Assembly: GCA_019137255.1 (NCBI GenBank)
Contig: WPDH01000027.1
Location: 615,056-679,055 of the forward strand
DNA: 64,000 nucleotides
DNA from: Corinectria fuckeliana
Lineage: Eukaryota; Ascomycota; Sordariomycetes; Hypocreales; Nectriaceae
Direction: 5' to 3'
Shown here: piece after piece, positions 50,501 to 64,000 of the stretch
Position numbering within the stretch: the first letter of the stretch is position 1
Layout of the letters: the number at the start of each line of letters is the position of its first letter
The notes under the pieces: generated by a model
What the model was told of the DNA's origin: nothing
What the model saw: the letters and a program-made list of their open reading frames with translations, nothing else
The model's database searches: none
Made by a program: the position numbers and the translations under genes

Positions 50501-53500
50501 GCCCATGTTACCTACGGTAGGTACTTGTGTACGTAGCAGTACCGCGAAGACGAAGTGCATCGGGATCCTGGCTCCCCCCTCTAGACTGAAGAGGGTTAAG
50601 AGGCTGACGACGACGACGACGACGACTAATAGCACAGTGTGCATACCCGTATTAGTTACGTAGTATTCTGCCTCGTGCTTCGTATAGTCGTAGTTTTTTT
50701 CTTTCTTTTTGGATTCATGCCATCGAGAAGAGAAGATTGCCCACCCACTGCGTTCTAGGCTTTGTTTGATAAGCGTCCACCGGCCTACCTACCTGTGTTG
50801 AGCTCTCCCCAGCAAAGAAATAAGGCGACTGCAGTACGGAATAGTACAGGGCGCTGGCGGATTCGCGACCGCCATCGCCGGTATTGTGCATCACGGTACC
50901 AACCGAGTATCTCCACTAGTACTAAGTATAGTCCACCCACTTCAAACCCCGGGACCCTACATTAGTAGTACAAGGGCGCTTCCCTGCAGTGGTGGCGAGT
51001 CCACGACGTTATTCGACCTGACATCACATCACGACTCGATCATTCGCCGTGGACCACCATTCCAACTTTCCTCAACCTGGCCACAAGGCTGCTCTTGCCA
51101 TCCCACCCCCACCATCCATCCACACACACACAAACACCACCAACACACACAACCGCACACTCTCCAGATTCTCACACTCGTTACTAAATCGTCCATTCCC
51201 CAGTTCTCCTCTCTCCCCATTTCTTCCTCACTGACTCGCTCTCTTGCTTGGCCTTCTCTCGTGCGTCACGGCTTGCTCATGCCCGCTCCAGCTGCCATTG
51301 ACAATTGGCGGGTCCGCGACGCCATCGCCTGAGCCAAGCCATGTCCAGTTCATCGCTCTCCCATATCCTCGATCCCCCACGACCCTCGGGGCCGGCCTCA
51401 GTTGCGACTCGGCCGTATCCTCCTCATCCTCTCTATCCTGCTGCGCCGGGAGGTGCAGCTCCAGGCACCCCCCACGCCTTGCGACCAGGTCTCCCGCCCA
51501 CGTCGGCGCCCATCCCCGCCGCCGTCGCCGCCGTTCCTCCCGTCGATGCTTCAGCTGCTTCTCCCGCCGCCGCTCCTCCTCTCAATCTCCAATCGACGCC
51601 CTCTCCCTCGACGTCCGCGGGCCGAGGCCATTCCGGCCCTTCTCTCTATGCCTGCGGCAACTGTGGCCGTCGATACTCGCGTCCCGAGCACCTCCAGCGA
51701 CATGTACAGACACATACCCTCGGTCGACGCTTCGCCTGCCAGATCTGCGGCAAGACCTTTGCCCGTGCCGACCTGAAGAAGCGCCACGAGATCAACCATG
51801 AGAACGACTCTTCCAACAAGCGCCGCCGCCGCACCGCCGCCCCCAACGCTGGCCGTGTCGCCCATGCGTGCAAGGCCTGCGCCGTCGCCCGTGTAAAATG
51901 TCAAGAGGACAAGCCATGCCAGCGCTGCGTTCGCCGTGGCTTGGAGTGCGTTTCGCCCGAGGCTGGCTCGGCGGCTGCTCTGCATTTGATGCACCTATCC
52001 GCGAGCGCTCATTCGTCTACCCCATCGTCTGCCGGCAGCCCGGAAGACTCAAGCCCCCCTACCACATATGCCTCGGCCAGCGTCCCAGGCAGCGTCCAAG
52101 GCTCTAGCTTCCTAGGCGCACAGCGCCGCCTTGATCCAGAATCGTCCTTCGATCTGACACCTCCGAGGCCTGATGCTGGTCAGATGGCTACCCCAGACAC
52201 GGTTATAGATCAAGGTCGGTCCTTTGCGAATCTCGCTAGCCCCCTTCACAGATCGCCTTGTACCCTAGCACAGCACTCAGCCACTCTTACATGACGAAGC
52301 TGTCAAGTTTGGCGGACTGCCTTCTCTCCTAAAATATAGAACTAACCTTAACCTAGGAGCTTCGGAAAACTACCCACCCAAAATGGATATGGGCACCAAG
52401 ATGCCCGTAGACATGGACCGCCTTCCTTTTGGCGATTTTCTACGGGATATTCTCTATGAGCAGCAGCATTTCGATCATCAAGACAGATTGGTCGAGAGCC
52501 AGGGCCTCGCAGTCTTAGACTTTTGCGACGACACCAACATGGAGCTCTCAGACTTCGATTTCAACACCTTGGATATTTGGAACTCTGATAGCGCTGCTAA
52601 CCTACCAATCCAACAAGAGACTCCCGAAACCGACTCGTCGATTGACATTTCTCAGATGCGCCAGAGAGTTGTCAAGGTGTGGACTGATTCCCCTTGGAGG
52701 TGGCAGCCCAACGGGCCAGAGAATACATATGGAGAGGCCAAGGACCTTCCCGTGCCGAGCGGTGAAGCCACCAGTCGCCACGTCCAACAGACGAGGAAAT
52801 GGCTAGTCAACGACAAGCTGGAGCAGTCAGGGCGGGATCGGGTGCTAGGTCTCGTGTTGAAGGCCTGTCGGCAGGAGTCGATGTTCAATCGGGTGGCCGC
52901 ATCGTTCCCTTCGTGTGAGCTGGTAGATACGCTGATCCACATATATCTCAACTCCCACGTCTGCCAGGTGTCTGGATGGATACACTTCCCGACCTTCAAG
53001 CTCAACGAGCAATGGCATGAATGGATTGCTGCCGCGGCTGCCGCGGGTGCTGTTCTTGCGCCATCTCCCACGTTGCACAGGTTTGGGCTTGCTCTACAAG
53101 AATCGTACCGTGAGTAACGACAAACGATGGCTGCAACGGCCTTGGATATACGTTTCGCTGACAAAGCTGCACCAGGTCTAACTATACCACTACGAGTACG
53201 TTAATTCCGCACCAAGGAGGCTTGATTACCGTCTTTCGGCATCTTTGTTACTAACAGATGATAGTTTGAAGAAGATCACAGGTCCATCCAGGACCTAGGG
53301 CTTCTCCAATCGCTGATCCTGACACAGGATATTGCTCTCTGGAGTGGAAATCGGCACAAGATGGAGATTGCCGAGTGCCACATGGTCATCCCTGTTACTG
53401 TAAGTATACCTCGACGAGGTGTTATCCGTGATTCGCACACGCACTCATGCTCTCTATCTAGATGATGCGATATCGAGGGAAGTACCAACGGTCATCATAT

Positions 53501-56500
53501 CCGGCCATTCCCGTCGATTCTTTCGATGAGGGAGAAGCGCTGCATGAAAAGTGGAAGAAGTGGATAGATCTAGAGCAATGGAAACGGTATGTGACCCCCC
53601 ACTCCTGAGGGGATATTTACGCTGAAGCCTCGACAGCCTAGTCTTTCACGCGTACCATCGGGATGCCCAGACATCGATGACGACCCTGACCAACCCTGCC
53701 ATGTCGTATGCCGAGCTCACACTGCCTCTACCTGCGTCGAGAGAGCTGTGGTTCGCTAAAACAGCGGAGGAGTGGAAAAGGCTGTACCTGGAACGAGATG
53801 CCAACGCAGGCAAGAGGGCACCGTCGATAGGGGATATCTTGCACGACGTCAACCTCCTTTCGACCAACCGCCATCGTTTGGACGTGCAGCTGGCCGTGTC
53901 GGTATTCCTCCATGGGTTCTGGGCCTTGATCTTGGAGTACAGACAACTGAGTGCGGCCCATCGCTCGCGGTCCTACACCCGAGGCTCGGTCGGAGGATCC
54001 GCCCTACTACTGGGCCCTCGACATCAACACCTGGTTCAGGACTTGCAGACGTTCCAAGTGGCAACGGCCGACTGGCCAGAGGTGTCGGCACAGGAGCGAG
54101 TGGTTCTCAATCTACTGATGATGAACTTGCACGTGTCATTAGATGACTTGCAGCTCTTCGCGGGCAAGGAAGGGGAGGACCAGGCGCGACGGATTTATCC
54201 GGTGCTACAGCAGTGGGCCGAGAGCCCCGATTCTCGATCTGCCATATGGTACGCCGGGCAGATTCTACGGTACGCAAAGATGTTCCCCGAGGGCCACCTG
54301 AAGTCGTTCTATGCGGTGGCGGTGCACCACGCGGCGCTTGCGCTCTGGACATATGGAGTTGTCACGCGGGCCAATCGGAGGGAGCCAAGGGTGTCTCAGC
54401 AGCCGGAGACAATCTACATGGACGGGGCGGAATCACCAGGAATCCAGAGGTTTATCAACGACGGGCAAGGACGGACGCTCATCCGGGGGCCTAAGAGGGG
54501 GAGCGAGGCGTCGATTGAGGATCCACGACAATGCATGGAGGTGGCCCAGGAGGTGCTGGAGGCCAACTTCGTGGGCGGGCCTGAAGCGGTGCCTGCGATT
54601 GTCGAGAACCTGTGCGGATTAATCAAGCAACTGGGGAATGCGGCCTGGGCGGTGGGATTGGGTTGATGAACGGTGTATGTACATGATGGGGTAAAACATG
54701 AAGATGCAGAAGACGAGCTCAATGAGTGATGACGACGGCGATGAAGCCCAAGGATAGATAATAGCAAGGCCCTCATCTGTCTTGTTTGGTCTATCCGTGT
54801 GTCATGGTGAACCTATGTCGTGATATATTCCGGTTTTTTAGTACTGCTGTTGCACATGAGCGTCTTTTAGGTGTGTCCTTGATGGTGTATTCACTAGCCT
54901 ACTTGGTACTATAGTAGGTAGCCTAGGTAGGATCTGCTTAAGGAAGACAAAAATAGCAAATATATTAAATACTTTTAAATAAAACAGAGATATCTTAAGC
55001 GACGTCCCCACGTGCTGAGTGTAGTGGCAGGGGTTCCCCATTCCTAGACTCCTCCATGTGATTGGGAGCCCCCGAAACACGGTGACGCCTCTCTATTTAC
55101 AAGATTACGTTCCAAAATGATACAATACCTACGGACACTATTTTATTTTCCTAGGTACCTGGTATCTAGTATCTACGTATGATACACGTGGTGGCATGTA
55201 CCTACTTGTCAGTCTTTCTTTCATCAACCTTGCACTCGTTGGGTTGTCCTGAGCTCTTTTCGAACTGAGACTACTAGACCTACTACCTACTACGAATGCT
55301 GGGTGGGTGATTGATTGGCCACGGCGGTGTTTCAACCTGTAGCTTTCAAGCTTGCACACAGACGGGGCATACCCAAGCTAGTAACTACCTAGGTACTGAG
55401 GTAGGTGTGTCTTAAGCTGGTTACTTACAAAGTACGAATACGTCGAATCCCATCTTTCTCAGCCTTCTCAGCTCTCTCAACTCTCTCAACCCCCGAGTTT
55501 CACCGTCCCTATTTCTTCTTGCCTACAAACCCACCACACCGCGGGCCAACGTAGCGGCATTCACCATGGCCACCACCGCCTCAGGCCTTCCCGGCCCGGC
55601 CCTGGTCGCGACCACGGCCGCCCTAGCAACCATCGGCTTGCTCGCCCTCACCCGCGCAACTCTCTGGCCCGCGCGGCCCAAGATCCTCCCCAACCCGCTC
55701 AAGACCGGCTCCGGCTCGACTCCTACGCCGTCCGAGACGCTGGTCTACCGGCCGGACCTGTTGCCCGGAGCTCGAGACGTCGAGACGCCCGTACGTAGTA
55801 GCTCCTTTGCCCCCTCCATTGTCGGACCTCGGGATGGGGGAAACTCGACGCTCTCGCCCTGGTCGTCTTTGGCTGCTTCATAAGACAATGCCGCGGTTTT
55901 GCAAAGCAAAATCTCTCCGGAACTGACCCTCCCTCTCGCAGTATGGCAGTATTCGAGTGTACGAGTTCGGCCCCGAGGCTGGCGCAAAGGTTCTGTTCGT
56001 TCATGGCATCAGCACGCCATGCATCACTCTCATGCCCATTGCCAGCGCTCTCGTTGAGCGCGGCTGCCGCGTGATGCTCTTCGTAAGTTTCTGTCCTTGT
56101 TCTTCTTCTTCTTCGTCTTCAAACTCACGCTTACAACTCATCCCAGGACCTCTTTGGTCGAGGCTTCTCCGACGGCGTGGCAGATCTCCCCCACGACGAC
56201 CGTCTCTACGTCTCCCAGATCCTCCTAGCTCTGGCCTCGAGCCCGCTCCCCTGGACCGGCAATGACGCCCTGAGCCTCGTAGGCTACTCGCTCGGCGGTG
56301 GCATCGCGGTCCACTTCGCCAACGCCTTCCCGCATCTCGTCAAGAACCTCGCTCTGCTCGCCCCGGCCGGGCTCATCCGCGCCGAGTCCTTCGGCCGCGT
56401 CTCCATGTTCCTCTTCAGGTCCGGGCTCGTCCCCGAGCGCATCCTCGCCGTTGCGACCCGCCACCGCCTCCAGAGGCCCATCGCATCGTCTCGTGCCCCC

Positions 56501-59500
56501 GAGGCTCCCGTCTCGGATTCCATCCCCGACCCCGTCTCCCCCGCCGCCGACGTCGCCGTGGCCGAGGCTTCTGATCCGGCTCCCGGCGAGGCCGTCACGG
56601 GTCTCGAACACCGCGTCTTGGATTACGTCCGGTGGATGGTTGTTCACCATGCGGGTTTCGTCCCTGCCTTCATGTCCAGCATCCGCCACGCACCCCTGAC
56701 CGAGCAGCATGAAAGTTGGGCTCAGCTCGCCAATCGCAAGCCCGGCACGACCGCCATCATTTTGGCCAAGTCGGACGAGATCATCGACCTCGAAGACTAT
56801 CATCGCGACGGCCTTGCCCTGGTTGGGGGTGAAGATAATGTAATTTGGCGAGTGTTGCCTGGTGGCCACGATTTTGTCATGACGCATGCAGACCTCATCA
56901 TCAACGAACTGGAAGAGATATGGAGTATATCATCTTGAGATGGGTTATTAATTCCAACGTCAATTCTCCAGCCATTCGGGTATGACGTCTCGAGTCTACA
57001 GCCTCGAAAGAATTTTTATCCACGGGGAGTTGATGTACAAAGAATTGTTGTTCATTAATTATCTTCTCTCTAGAACCAGAGTGGTATTTCCAACACTTAA
57101 AATACAAAGCAGATTATACACATCAACGCTAAATTATGACGCGATGATGAAAAGATGTGTGTGCATGTTCATATATGCACTCACATTCACAACCTCAGCA
57201 TGGAGTGCCTATTACCGATCGAGAGCCTGACTTTGACACTATTCACACGGTTAGCAATCCGTCCACGAGCCTCGAAAGATAGACATGTTTCCACTTACCA
57301 TGTGCCAATAAACACCCTTCTTCTTCAGCAGCTCGGCATGGCTACCTTGCTCCAGCAGCTGCCCTTCACCAAGCACAAAGATGACATCGGCATTCTGGAC
57401 TGTGGCCAATCGGTGCGCCACCACCAGCATGGTCCGGCCTTTGCTCGCTCGCTCAAACGCTGCCTGGACGAGCTTCTCGCTCTCCGAATCGAGTGAGCTG
57501 GTGGCTTCGTCGAGGAGGAGGACCTTGGGTTGTCGGATCAGTGCGCGAGCGATGGCGACGCGCTGCTTCTGACCACCCGAGAGCGTCACGCCGCGGGAGC
57601 CGATGTTGGTGTTGTAGCCTTCCGGCAGGGAGACGATGAAGTCGTGGATTGAGGCGTCGCGGCAGACTTCGTGGAGTTGCTCTTCGGTGATAGAATCATG
57701 GTCGACGCCGAGGAGGATGTTCTCTCGAAGGGTGCCTAAGAGCGGGAAAAGTCAGTCGGAGGGCCCTCGCGTAGTTATTGAATCAGTATATCATACCTTG
57801 GAAAAGAGTGGCCTCCTGGGCAACCAGAGAAAAGTATTTGCGGTATTGAAACACACTAACATCGGTAGAGTCCATGCCATTGCAAATGATTCGTCCCTTG
57901 TCAGCGTCGTAGAACCTCTCTAGCAAAGAGATGATCGACGTCTTTCCGCAGCCGGAAGCACCAACGAGGGCGGCAAACTGGCCCTTCTCGACTGTGAGGT
58001 TCAGGCCCTTGAAGACAGGTGTGCTTCGAGTAGGATACTTGAAATGGATGTCTTGCAGCTCGATCTGAATGCCACCCTCGGCGTCGGGAATCTCCTGCGT
58101 CGTCGAGACATGATCCTGGAGTCGCGACTCCCTCATGTCAAGGATCCGGTTGGCCGCGGCCGTTACTTGAGCGGCATTCGGGCCAAAGCCCAGGGCCTGG
58201 CCTGCTGCCTCGCTGCCGTTGGTGATGGCCATGAAGCAGACGAAGAAGCTAATCAGGCTGATATTCTTGCCTGCAAGGAGATGTCCACCGTAGTAAAAGT
58301 TCAGGGCCTGACAAGCCATGGGTGCACTATCGGAGAACGCGAAGAGGAAGCTGGCCCATCTCGCCTTCTTATACGCCGTGACGACGTGCTCTCTCAGCAG
58401 CTTCTCGTACCGGTTGCAGATTGAGTCCTCCAGCGTCAAAGCGGTCACGGTCCTGAAGGCGCCGATCGATTCAGAAGCGAACTTTGAACTCTCTGCAAAA
58501 ACCTCGTTGTTCATCTTCTCAAAGCTCATCTCATATTTGAACCGCCAGTAAGTTGAGAAGAGAACGATGGGTAACACGACGCAGCAGGCGACGAGGGCGA
58601 GTTTCCAGGCGAAAGAGAAGGCGATGGCTATGGATCCGATGAGGTTGAAGCAGGCAATCCAAACGCTTGCCATGTTCATGCCCATGAGCTCCTCGAGTTG
58701 CTTCGGATCTTGCGCAATTCTAGACGTCATCGTGCCGTGGGAGTGATCTTCGTCATCAAAGAATGACGTCTTTTGAAACATGACGGTGTCAAAATACTGC
58801 TGCTGATATTTCGCGCGAACTATCGTCGACATCTGCGTTGCAACGTATACGACGCAGAAGTAGGAGATGCCGATGCCTATAGCCAAGACAAACCACATCA
58901 GAGACCAAAATTGGCCATCCTCGCGCAGCTGAGACATGGAATGCTGGAATGTAACAATGACCTTTCCGAACAGCCATGCTTGTATAGGCACTGCGGCACC
59001 GACTGCGGCTCCTGAAAGGACGGTCAAGAAAAAGCGCACCCAGACGTTCTTGGACTCGTAAAAGAACCGGCCAAAACTCGTCAAGAAGCCTCTCTGTTTC
59101 ACGTCCGCCTTCTCCTGGCCGATTTCAACCTCAGATGCCTCGATGCTCTTGATACGCATCAGCTCGGGCTTGTCTTCGCTTTCGATAGGCTCGTAGCTCG
59201 CCTCTGTGGGCTCCCCAAGGGACAAGGACTGAGCATGGACGAGAGCGGAATACACGCCACCATCCATAGCAATGAGGCTATTGTGGTTGCCGGATTCCAC
59301 AACCTTTCCCTTCTTTAAAACGATGATACGGTCGGCTTTCTTGATCGTTGAGAGGCGGTGAGCAATGGTGATGGTAGTCCGGTTCTGTGCCACTCTATCC
59401 AAAGCAGCTTGGACAATTCGTTCGCCGCGGACATCGATGGCACTTGTGGCTTCGTCGAGGATAAGAATCTTGGGCTTTCGTACAATCGATCGGGCAATGG

Positions 59501-62500
59501 CAATGCGTTGACGCTGGCCACCAGAGAGCTTAGCGCCGCTGTCGCCGACAGCAGTATCGTAGCCCTTAGGACACAATGAGTATAATGGTTACTAGGGCAT
59601 GAATGATCACTTACCTCGGGCAACTTGTCGATGAATTCGTCGGCGAATGCCTCTTTGCAGGCGTCTCTGACGAGCTCCCTCTTCGCCTCCTCGGGCTCGT
59701 CCTCCCACTGCGATCCAATCAAACCGTGCGCAACGTTCTGGTAGATGGTGTTGTTGAAGAGAAACGGCTCTTGCTGGACTAGACCGATTTGAGATCTCCA
59801 CCATCTCACATCCATCTTGTCCAGAGCCTGACCAGAGGTTGAGATGCTGCCGCGTAACTCAATGGGGGGGCCGGTGTCCTCAGAATCGGTTGTCTCTTGC
59901 TCTTCTCCCTCCTCGGTCTTCTTCTTTTTACCGTCGCCCTGTTGCTTTCCAATTGCCTTGGCTATGATATGTTGATCTTGTAGTGAGTACCATCTCTGGA
60001 TGAGACCAACAATGGTACTTTTACCAGACCCAGACGGACCGACCACGGCATTAATCTTGCCCGCTTCGATCCGCAGATCCAAATCATCGAGAACTTTAAC
60101 GTGCGGTCGGCTTGGGTACGCGAACGTGACCCCCTTGAACACGATGTCGTCGGTCGCTGAAACTTCGGGTGCCTTCAGGTGGCCTTTATCCGGTTGAGGT
60201 GCATCGATAATGATGAAGAACTCGCAAGCGGCAACCGTGGCTTTGCCCACGGCCAGCAGTGGAGTAGAGGTGCGTTCCAAAGAAATCACCATCATCATAA
60301 CGGAGAGCAACACGCTAGAAATGTCAGCAAAGCAGCTAATTCAGGGAGCAGAAAGCCTACACTACGATTTCTCCAACGCTGTCAACCCTTCCTTCGAGGT
60401 ATGACTTCGTCCCATACCAGAAGGCAAGGCCAAAGCTCCCGTACAAACCGAAGAACTAATCATGTTAGAGTCGTCATCAGAAGCCACAGAATGCGTTATC
60501 AACTCACAATAAGGCCAAGCTGTATACCAATAAGGGGAGCCAGTACCTGACCATTCGTCTTGGTCTCTTCAACGAAAGCGGCGTATTTTTTAGCGATGCG
60601 GGACTCGGCACCGCATGCAGCTACCATTCTAATACTTGCCAGGGCCTCGCTCGCAACTGCGTTGGCCTTCCCTTCGGACTAGTTTGATTTTAGCTCATGT
60701 AAATGCCCAAGAAGGAATCAAAGCCTTACCTTTGCAACTCTGGCGTTGGCCTTGAGGATGAAGGGAAGGATAGTTCCAAGGACGAGGAAGAGGAAGAGAA
60801 TAACAGATCCAGTCACAAGGGTCAAGGACCAGTTCCAGGTGAAAGCCACGACTATGGCGGCAATAATGGTGGCGTTGTACTCGACAAAAATGCCCAATTT
60901 TTCCGAGATTCCCAATTGAAGCACATTGGCTGTTCCGGTAATGGTGGAGGTAGCATATCCTGGGGGCATCGAATCGAGGACGTGGATGCTCTGCCCGAAT
61001 AAAGACTTAATGTAGTGTAATCGAATAGCAGAAGAAAGCCTGATGCCAATCATGCGGAAAACGAACTGCAACGCTATCAGTTAGATCGGACTAGGCAAGA
61101 CGAATGAGCGGCAAAACCAACTTTGTTGATATAATTGAGAACGAGGCGCCCGATGAACAACAAGAACATGTAAAGTCTACATGGCATTAGCAAGAACCAG
61201 GGTCCATTAGGGCCAAGACGGATTTAGGGCGTACGAAAGCTTATCGAGACTCTTTTGAAACTCAGCCCGGGTTACGGTGGTGTTTAGGTCGAAGTAGTCC
61301 GAGAATTTGGTAGTAAATTGGCCTACAAATACATCGTTAGGAGGTTCCTGGATCGGGGGGGGGGGGTTAAGGGAGTCACACCAAACACGACATTCATCAA
61401 AGGCAATGTCTACAAAGGCAATTTTTATGTCAGTTATATAGTGCATAGAGACGCATAAAGATAGATTAACCAAGACTTACCACACCAGCGCCGACTGAGG
61501 CAAGGGTGCCAGCAACGTAGGCGACGATGTCCCATTTCGTCGCATAGCTAAAGACGCGCTTTAGGATAAAAAGTCAGCGCCAAGGAGACAGATACTATGA
61601 CGAAATGGGCAAATTTAGTAGTTACCACGTAGTCTTTGAAGTTTGCTGTTCGCTCGGGGCGGATCTTCGCTTCAATGGTGGTTGTCTCAGTCTTGGGGGA
61701 CTGTGGGTCGGAGGACGGCGCGTAGGAGTTTGAGGGCTTCTCGCCCGGCTCGACAGCGTCACGGTCCATGGTGCTCATCTTGAAGTGAAGATAGCTACCT
61801 AGGACATGACCGCTGTGTGGAAAGAGGAGAGCTTTATAGCAACAAAGAACAGAAAGAGAAAACGGAGCCTAACGAAGAATGGATTGTGAAGTATTAGTCA
61901 GTGGTGGATGACGAGAGTGGGCCATTTGCGAGGAGGATTCCCCTAAACGTGCAGTCCATGCAGGTGCAGATGCAGAAAACGCCAAGGCCACTAAGCAAAC
62001 AATCGTATACGAAATACGGCAGGGGTGATTGCGCAGTGAAGGCTGCGCCAAGGTGTAGACCTAAGGTGCAAGAGGGGATCTGGGAGAACGCGGCCGTAAA
62101 AGATCCGACAAGGTTTAGATAAGTGAAAGTGTGCGATTGGGTACTTCTCTTCCATCAGTTTGGACTATTATGCTCGGCAAGGAGGAAAGAGTCATGGAGT
62201 CGAGTTCGAGGGGCGGCCGACTCACCCACTGTATATAGTACCTACTACCTACAGCTTGGGAGTGTCCACGCCAATTATAAAGGTACTATGTACACTTACA
62301 AACAGACAGCTTGGCAGTCTGTTCCTCTCAACTATTACTTATCTACTACCTTAAGGTCCTTGTGGTTTCTGAACCCCCCGCAAGCCAATCGGGATCGGGT
62401 CATTGGACAGCACAGACGCCCGTAGCCCACCGCCACTCTATCGGGGTCGGGTTACCTTAGGACCCCGAGCCGCCAACTGCTCACTGCCCTACGGACGGGC

Positions 62501-64000
62501 CCACGGGGAGACATTTACATAGAGTTGAGTGTTCGTTCCAGTCTGTTTGATAAAGTTGGTCTTAAATTCAACGTCTCAAATGTTCATTCAAAAGAACCGC
62601 CGGGGAAACGGCAGGGCCCGGGAAGCCGTGTCCTTGGACGATTGGAAAGGTGTCATTGAAGACAGGTTTCTGCCTAGAGACGAAACCCGCCATCCCAAGG
62701 CAGCCAAATTGGCCTTCGGTTTTGGAGGAATCACCCTCACGGTGAGGCCTCGCTATTCACAGCCATCAGACATCCACCTACGGTACAATGAGCCAGGATC
62801 AGGAACCGGGTCGAGGTTGCGTGATGACCCGCCGGCGACCTCCCCGAATGATCTGTAACGAGACCCTTCCGCGGGGTCGATACGATATACGACGTACGTC
62901 CTGGGGTTCCCTCGCATTGTCCGAAGTATCCACCCCGTTCTACATACCTACATCATCATCGGCATCAGCAATCATGGATGACGAGACACATTTTCAACTT
63001 GTAGATTAATCACGGCTGACATGATCATTAGGTCGGTCCTTCGTACCCAAAATGCAAAGCTGACCAAGGTTCGGAATGCTTCAAAGTTGCTTGCGTCAAG
63101 ATAGTTTGCATAATACTGGCTCGGTCGCACTAACAAAACATGTTCATTTTCACCCACGATAATGATAAATCACGAGCCTCACTTCCATGAATTTTGCTTC
63201 TGATGCTGTACTTCGTATAGTAAATATAACCCATTTCTAAGCTACCGTCATCAACCCAGCCTTATACGGCCAGGCAAGTACCATCGACCATACCCATGTT
63301 CTTCTCTTCCACTCAATAATTAGCATGGCCTAGGGGAGTCTCTTAGAGAATTCCCAAGTACATAATGGGATTTAATGCAAAGCGGACTTTTAAGTAATTT
63401 CTAAGTAATCTCCCATATTAGACAGGGATTTATCCTGATTTCAAGGCTTAGATACAGAAGGCTATAAGGCCCAGTATCTTATATTAACTTTTTTTTAAAT
63501 TTTCGCACTAGGGTTATCTTACTATATTATATAAGCTTTATTTAATTATATATAATATTATATTATAATAAAAGACTATATCTTTATCTTATTTATTTAT
63601 ATATAAAAGGATTAAAGTTTTTATTACTATAATAACTAATTAATAATAAAAGAAATTATATATAGCTATATACTTTTATATATCTTTTTATACTTTATTA
63701 TACTTTCTTCTTTTTCTTCTTTTTATTATAAAAAGGCTCTTTTTATTTATACTTATAATATTCTATCTAAATAAACTAATTACCTACTTAGAGGTTTATA
63801 AATAGTCTTTTAGTATTATATACTACTCTAATTATAGCTAATAGCTTCTTATACTTATATTCTTATTTACTTTTATTATTAATCTAATAGACTTACTTTT
63901 TACTTAATAAATAACTAAATATATACTTATATAAAGTATAATAATTTCTTTTAATAAGACTATCTTAGTAATACCTAATACTTTTATTAATATAGCTAAT

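Overview
The window comes from the nuclear genome of a filamentous ascomycete, most likely a Sordariomycete. Genes carry short spliceosomal introns of about 50-140 nt with GTRNGY-like donors and CTAAC branch points. Intergenic spacers are long, the coding sequence is GC-rich, and the right-hand end is an extremely AT-rich tract with the dinucleotide losses of repeat-induced point mutation (RIP). Every recognisable gene family fits this: Mnn10, tricalbin, a Pib1-like FYVE-RING protein, Pre2, Qri7 and a yeast-type sucrose carrier. I cannot name the genus. All exon joins below were deduced by reading splice sites and checking reading frame; none is backed by transcripts.

Left part (1-23 kb). A small basic hypothetical protein, an unknown four-exon membrane protein, a Sut1-type sucrose/alpha-glucoside carrier, a small secreted protein, a MAPEG protein, tRNA-Gln(CTG), a secreted GH16 beta-glucanase and a Golgi Mnn10-type mannosyltransferase. 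Spacers of 2-4 kb separate several of these. Two of them are partly explained by long 5' leaders that contain no ATG on the sense strand.

Middle part (23-40 kb), mostly housekeeping. A large type II membrane glycoprotein of unknown function sits just upstream of the mitochondrial t6A enzyme Qri7. Then come the proteasome beta5 subunit Pre2, a full-length tricalbin (SMP plus C2 domains, ER-plasma membrane contacts) and a FYVE-RING ubiquitin ligase.

Right part (41-62 kb), accessory in character. A compact set reads like one pathway: a small cupin, a flavin monooxygenase fused to an acetoacetate-decarboxylase-like domain, a divergently transcribed short-chain dehydrogenase, an MFS transporter, and a regulator with both C2H2 and Zn2Cys6 DNA-binding domains. 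There is no polyketide synthase, NRPS or terpene backbone enzyme. The set could therefore be a catabolic or detoxification cluster for an aromatic compound, or a tailoring mini-cluster; the substrate cannot be read from the sequence. An alpha/beta hydrolase and a full-size ABCB exporter follow and may or may not belong to it. The window ends in the RIP-like AT-rich block, so this accessory set lies beside a repeat-rich compartment.

Regulation visible in the DNA. Single short uORFs occur in otherwise ATG-free leaders of the sucrose carrier and of the cluster regulator, two uORFs precede the large membrane glycoprotein, and CGG/CCG inverted repeats occur upstream of cluster genes.
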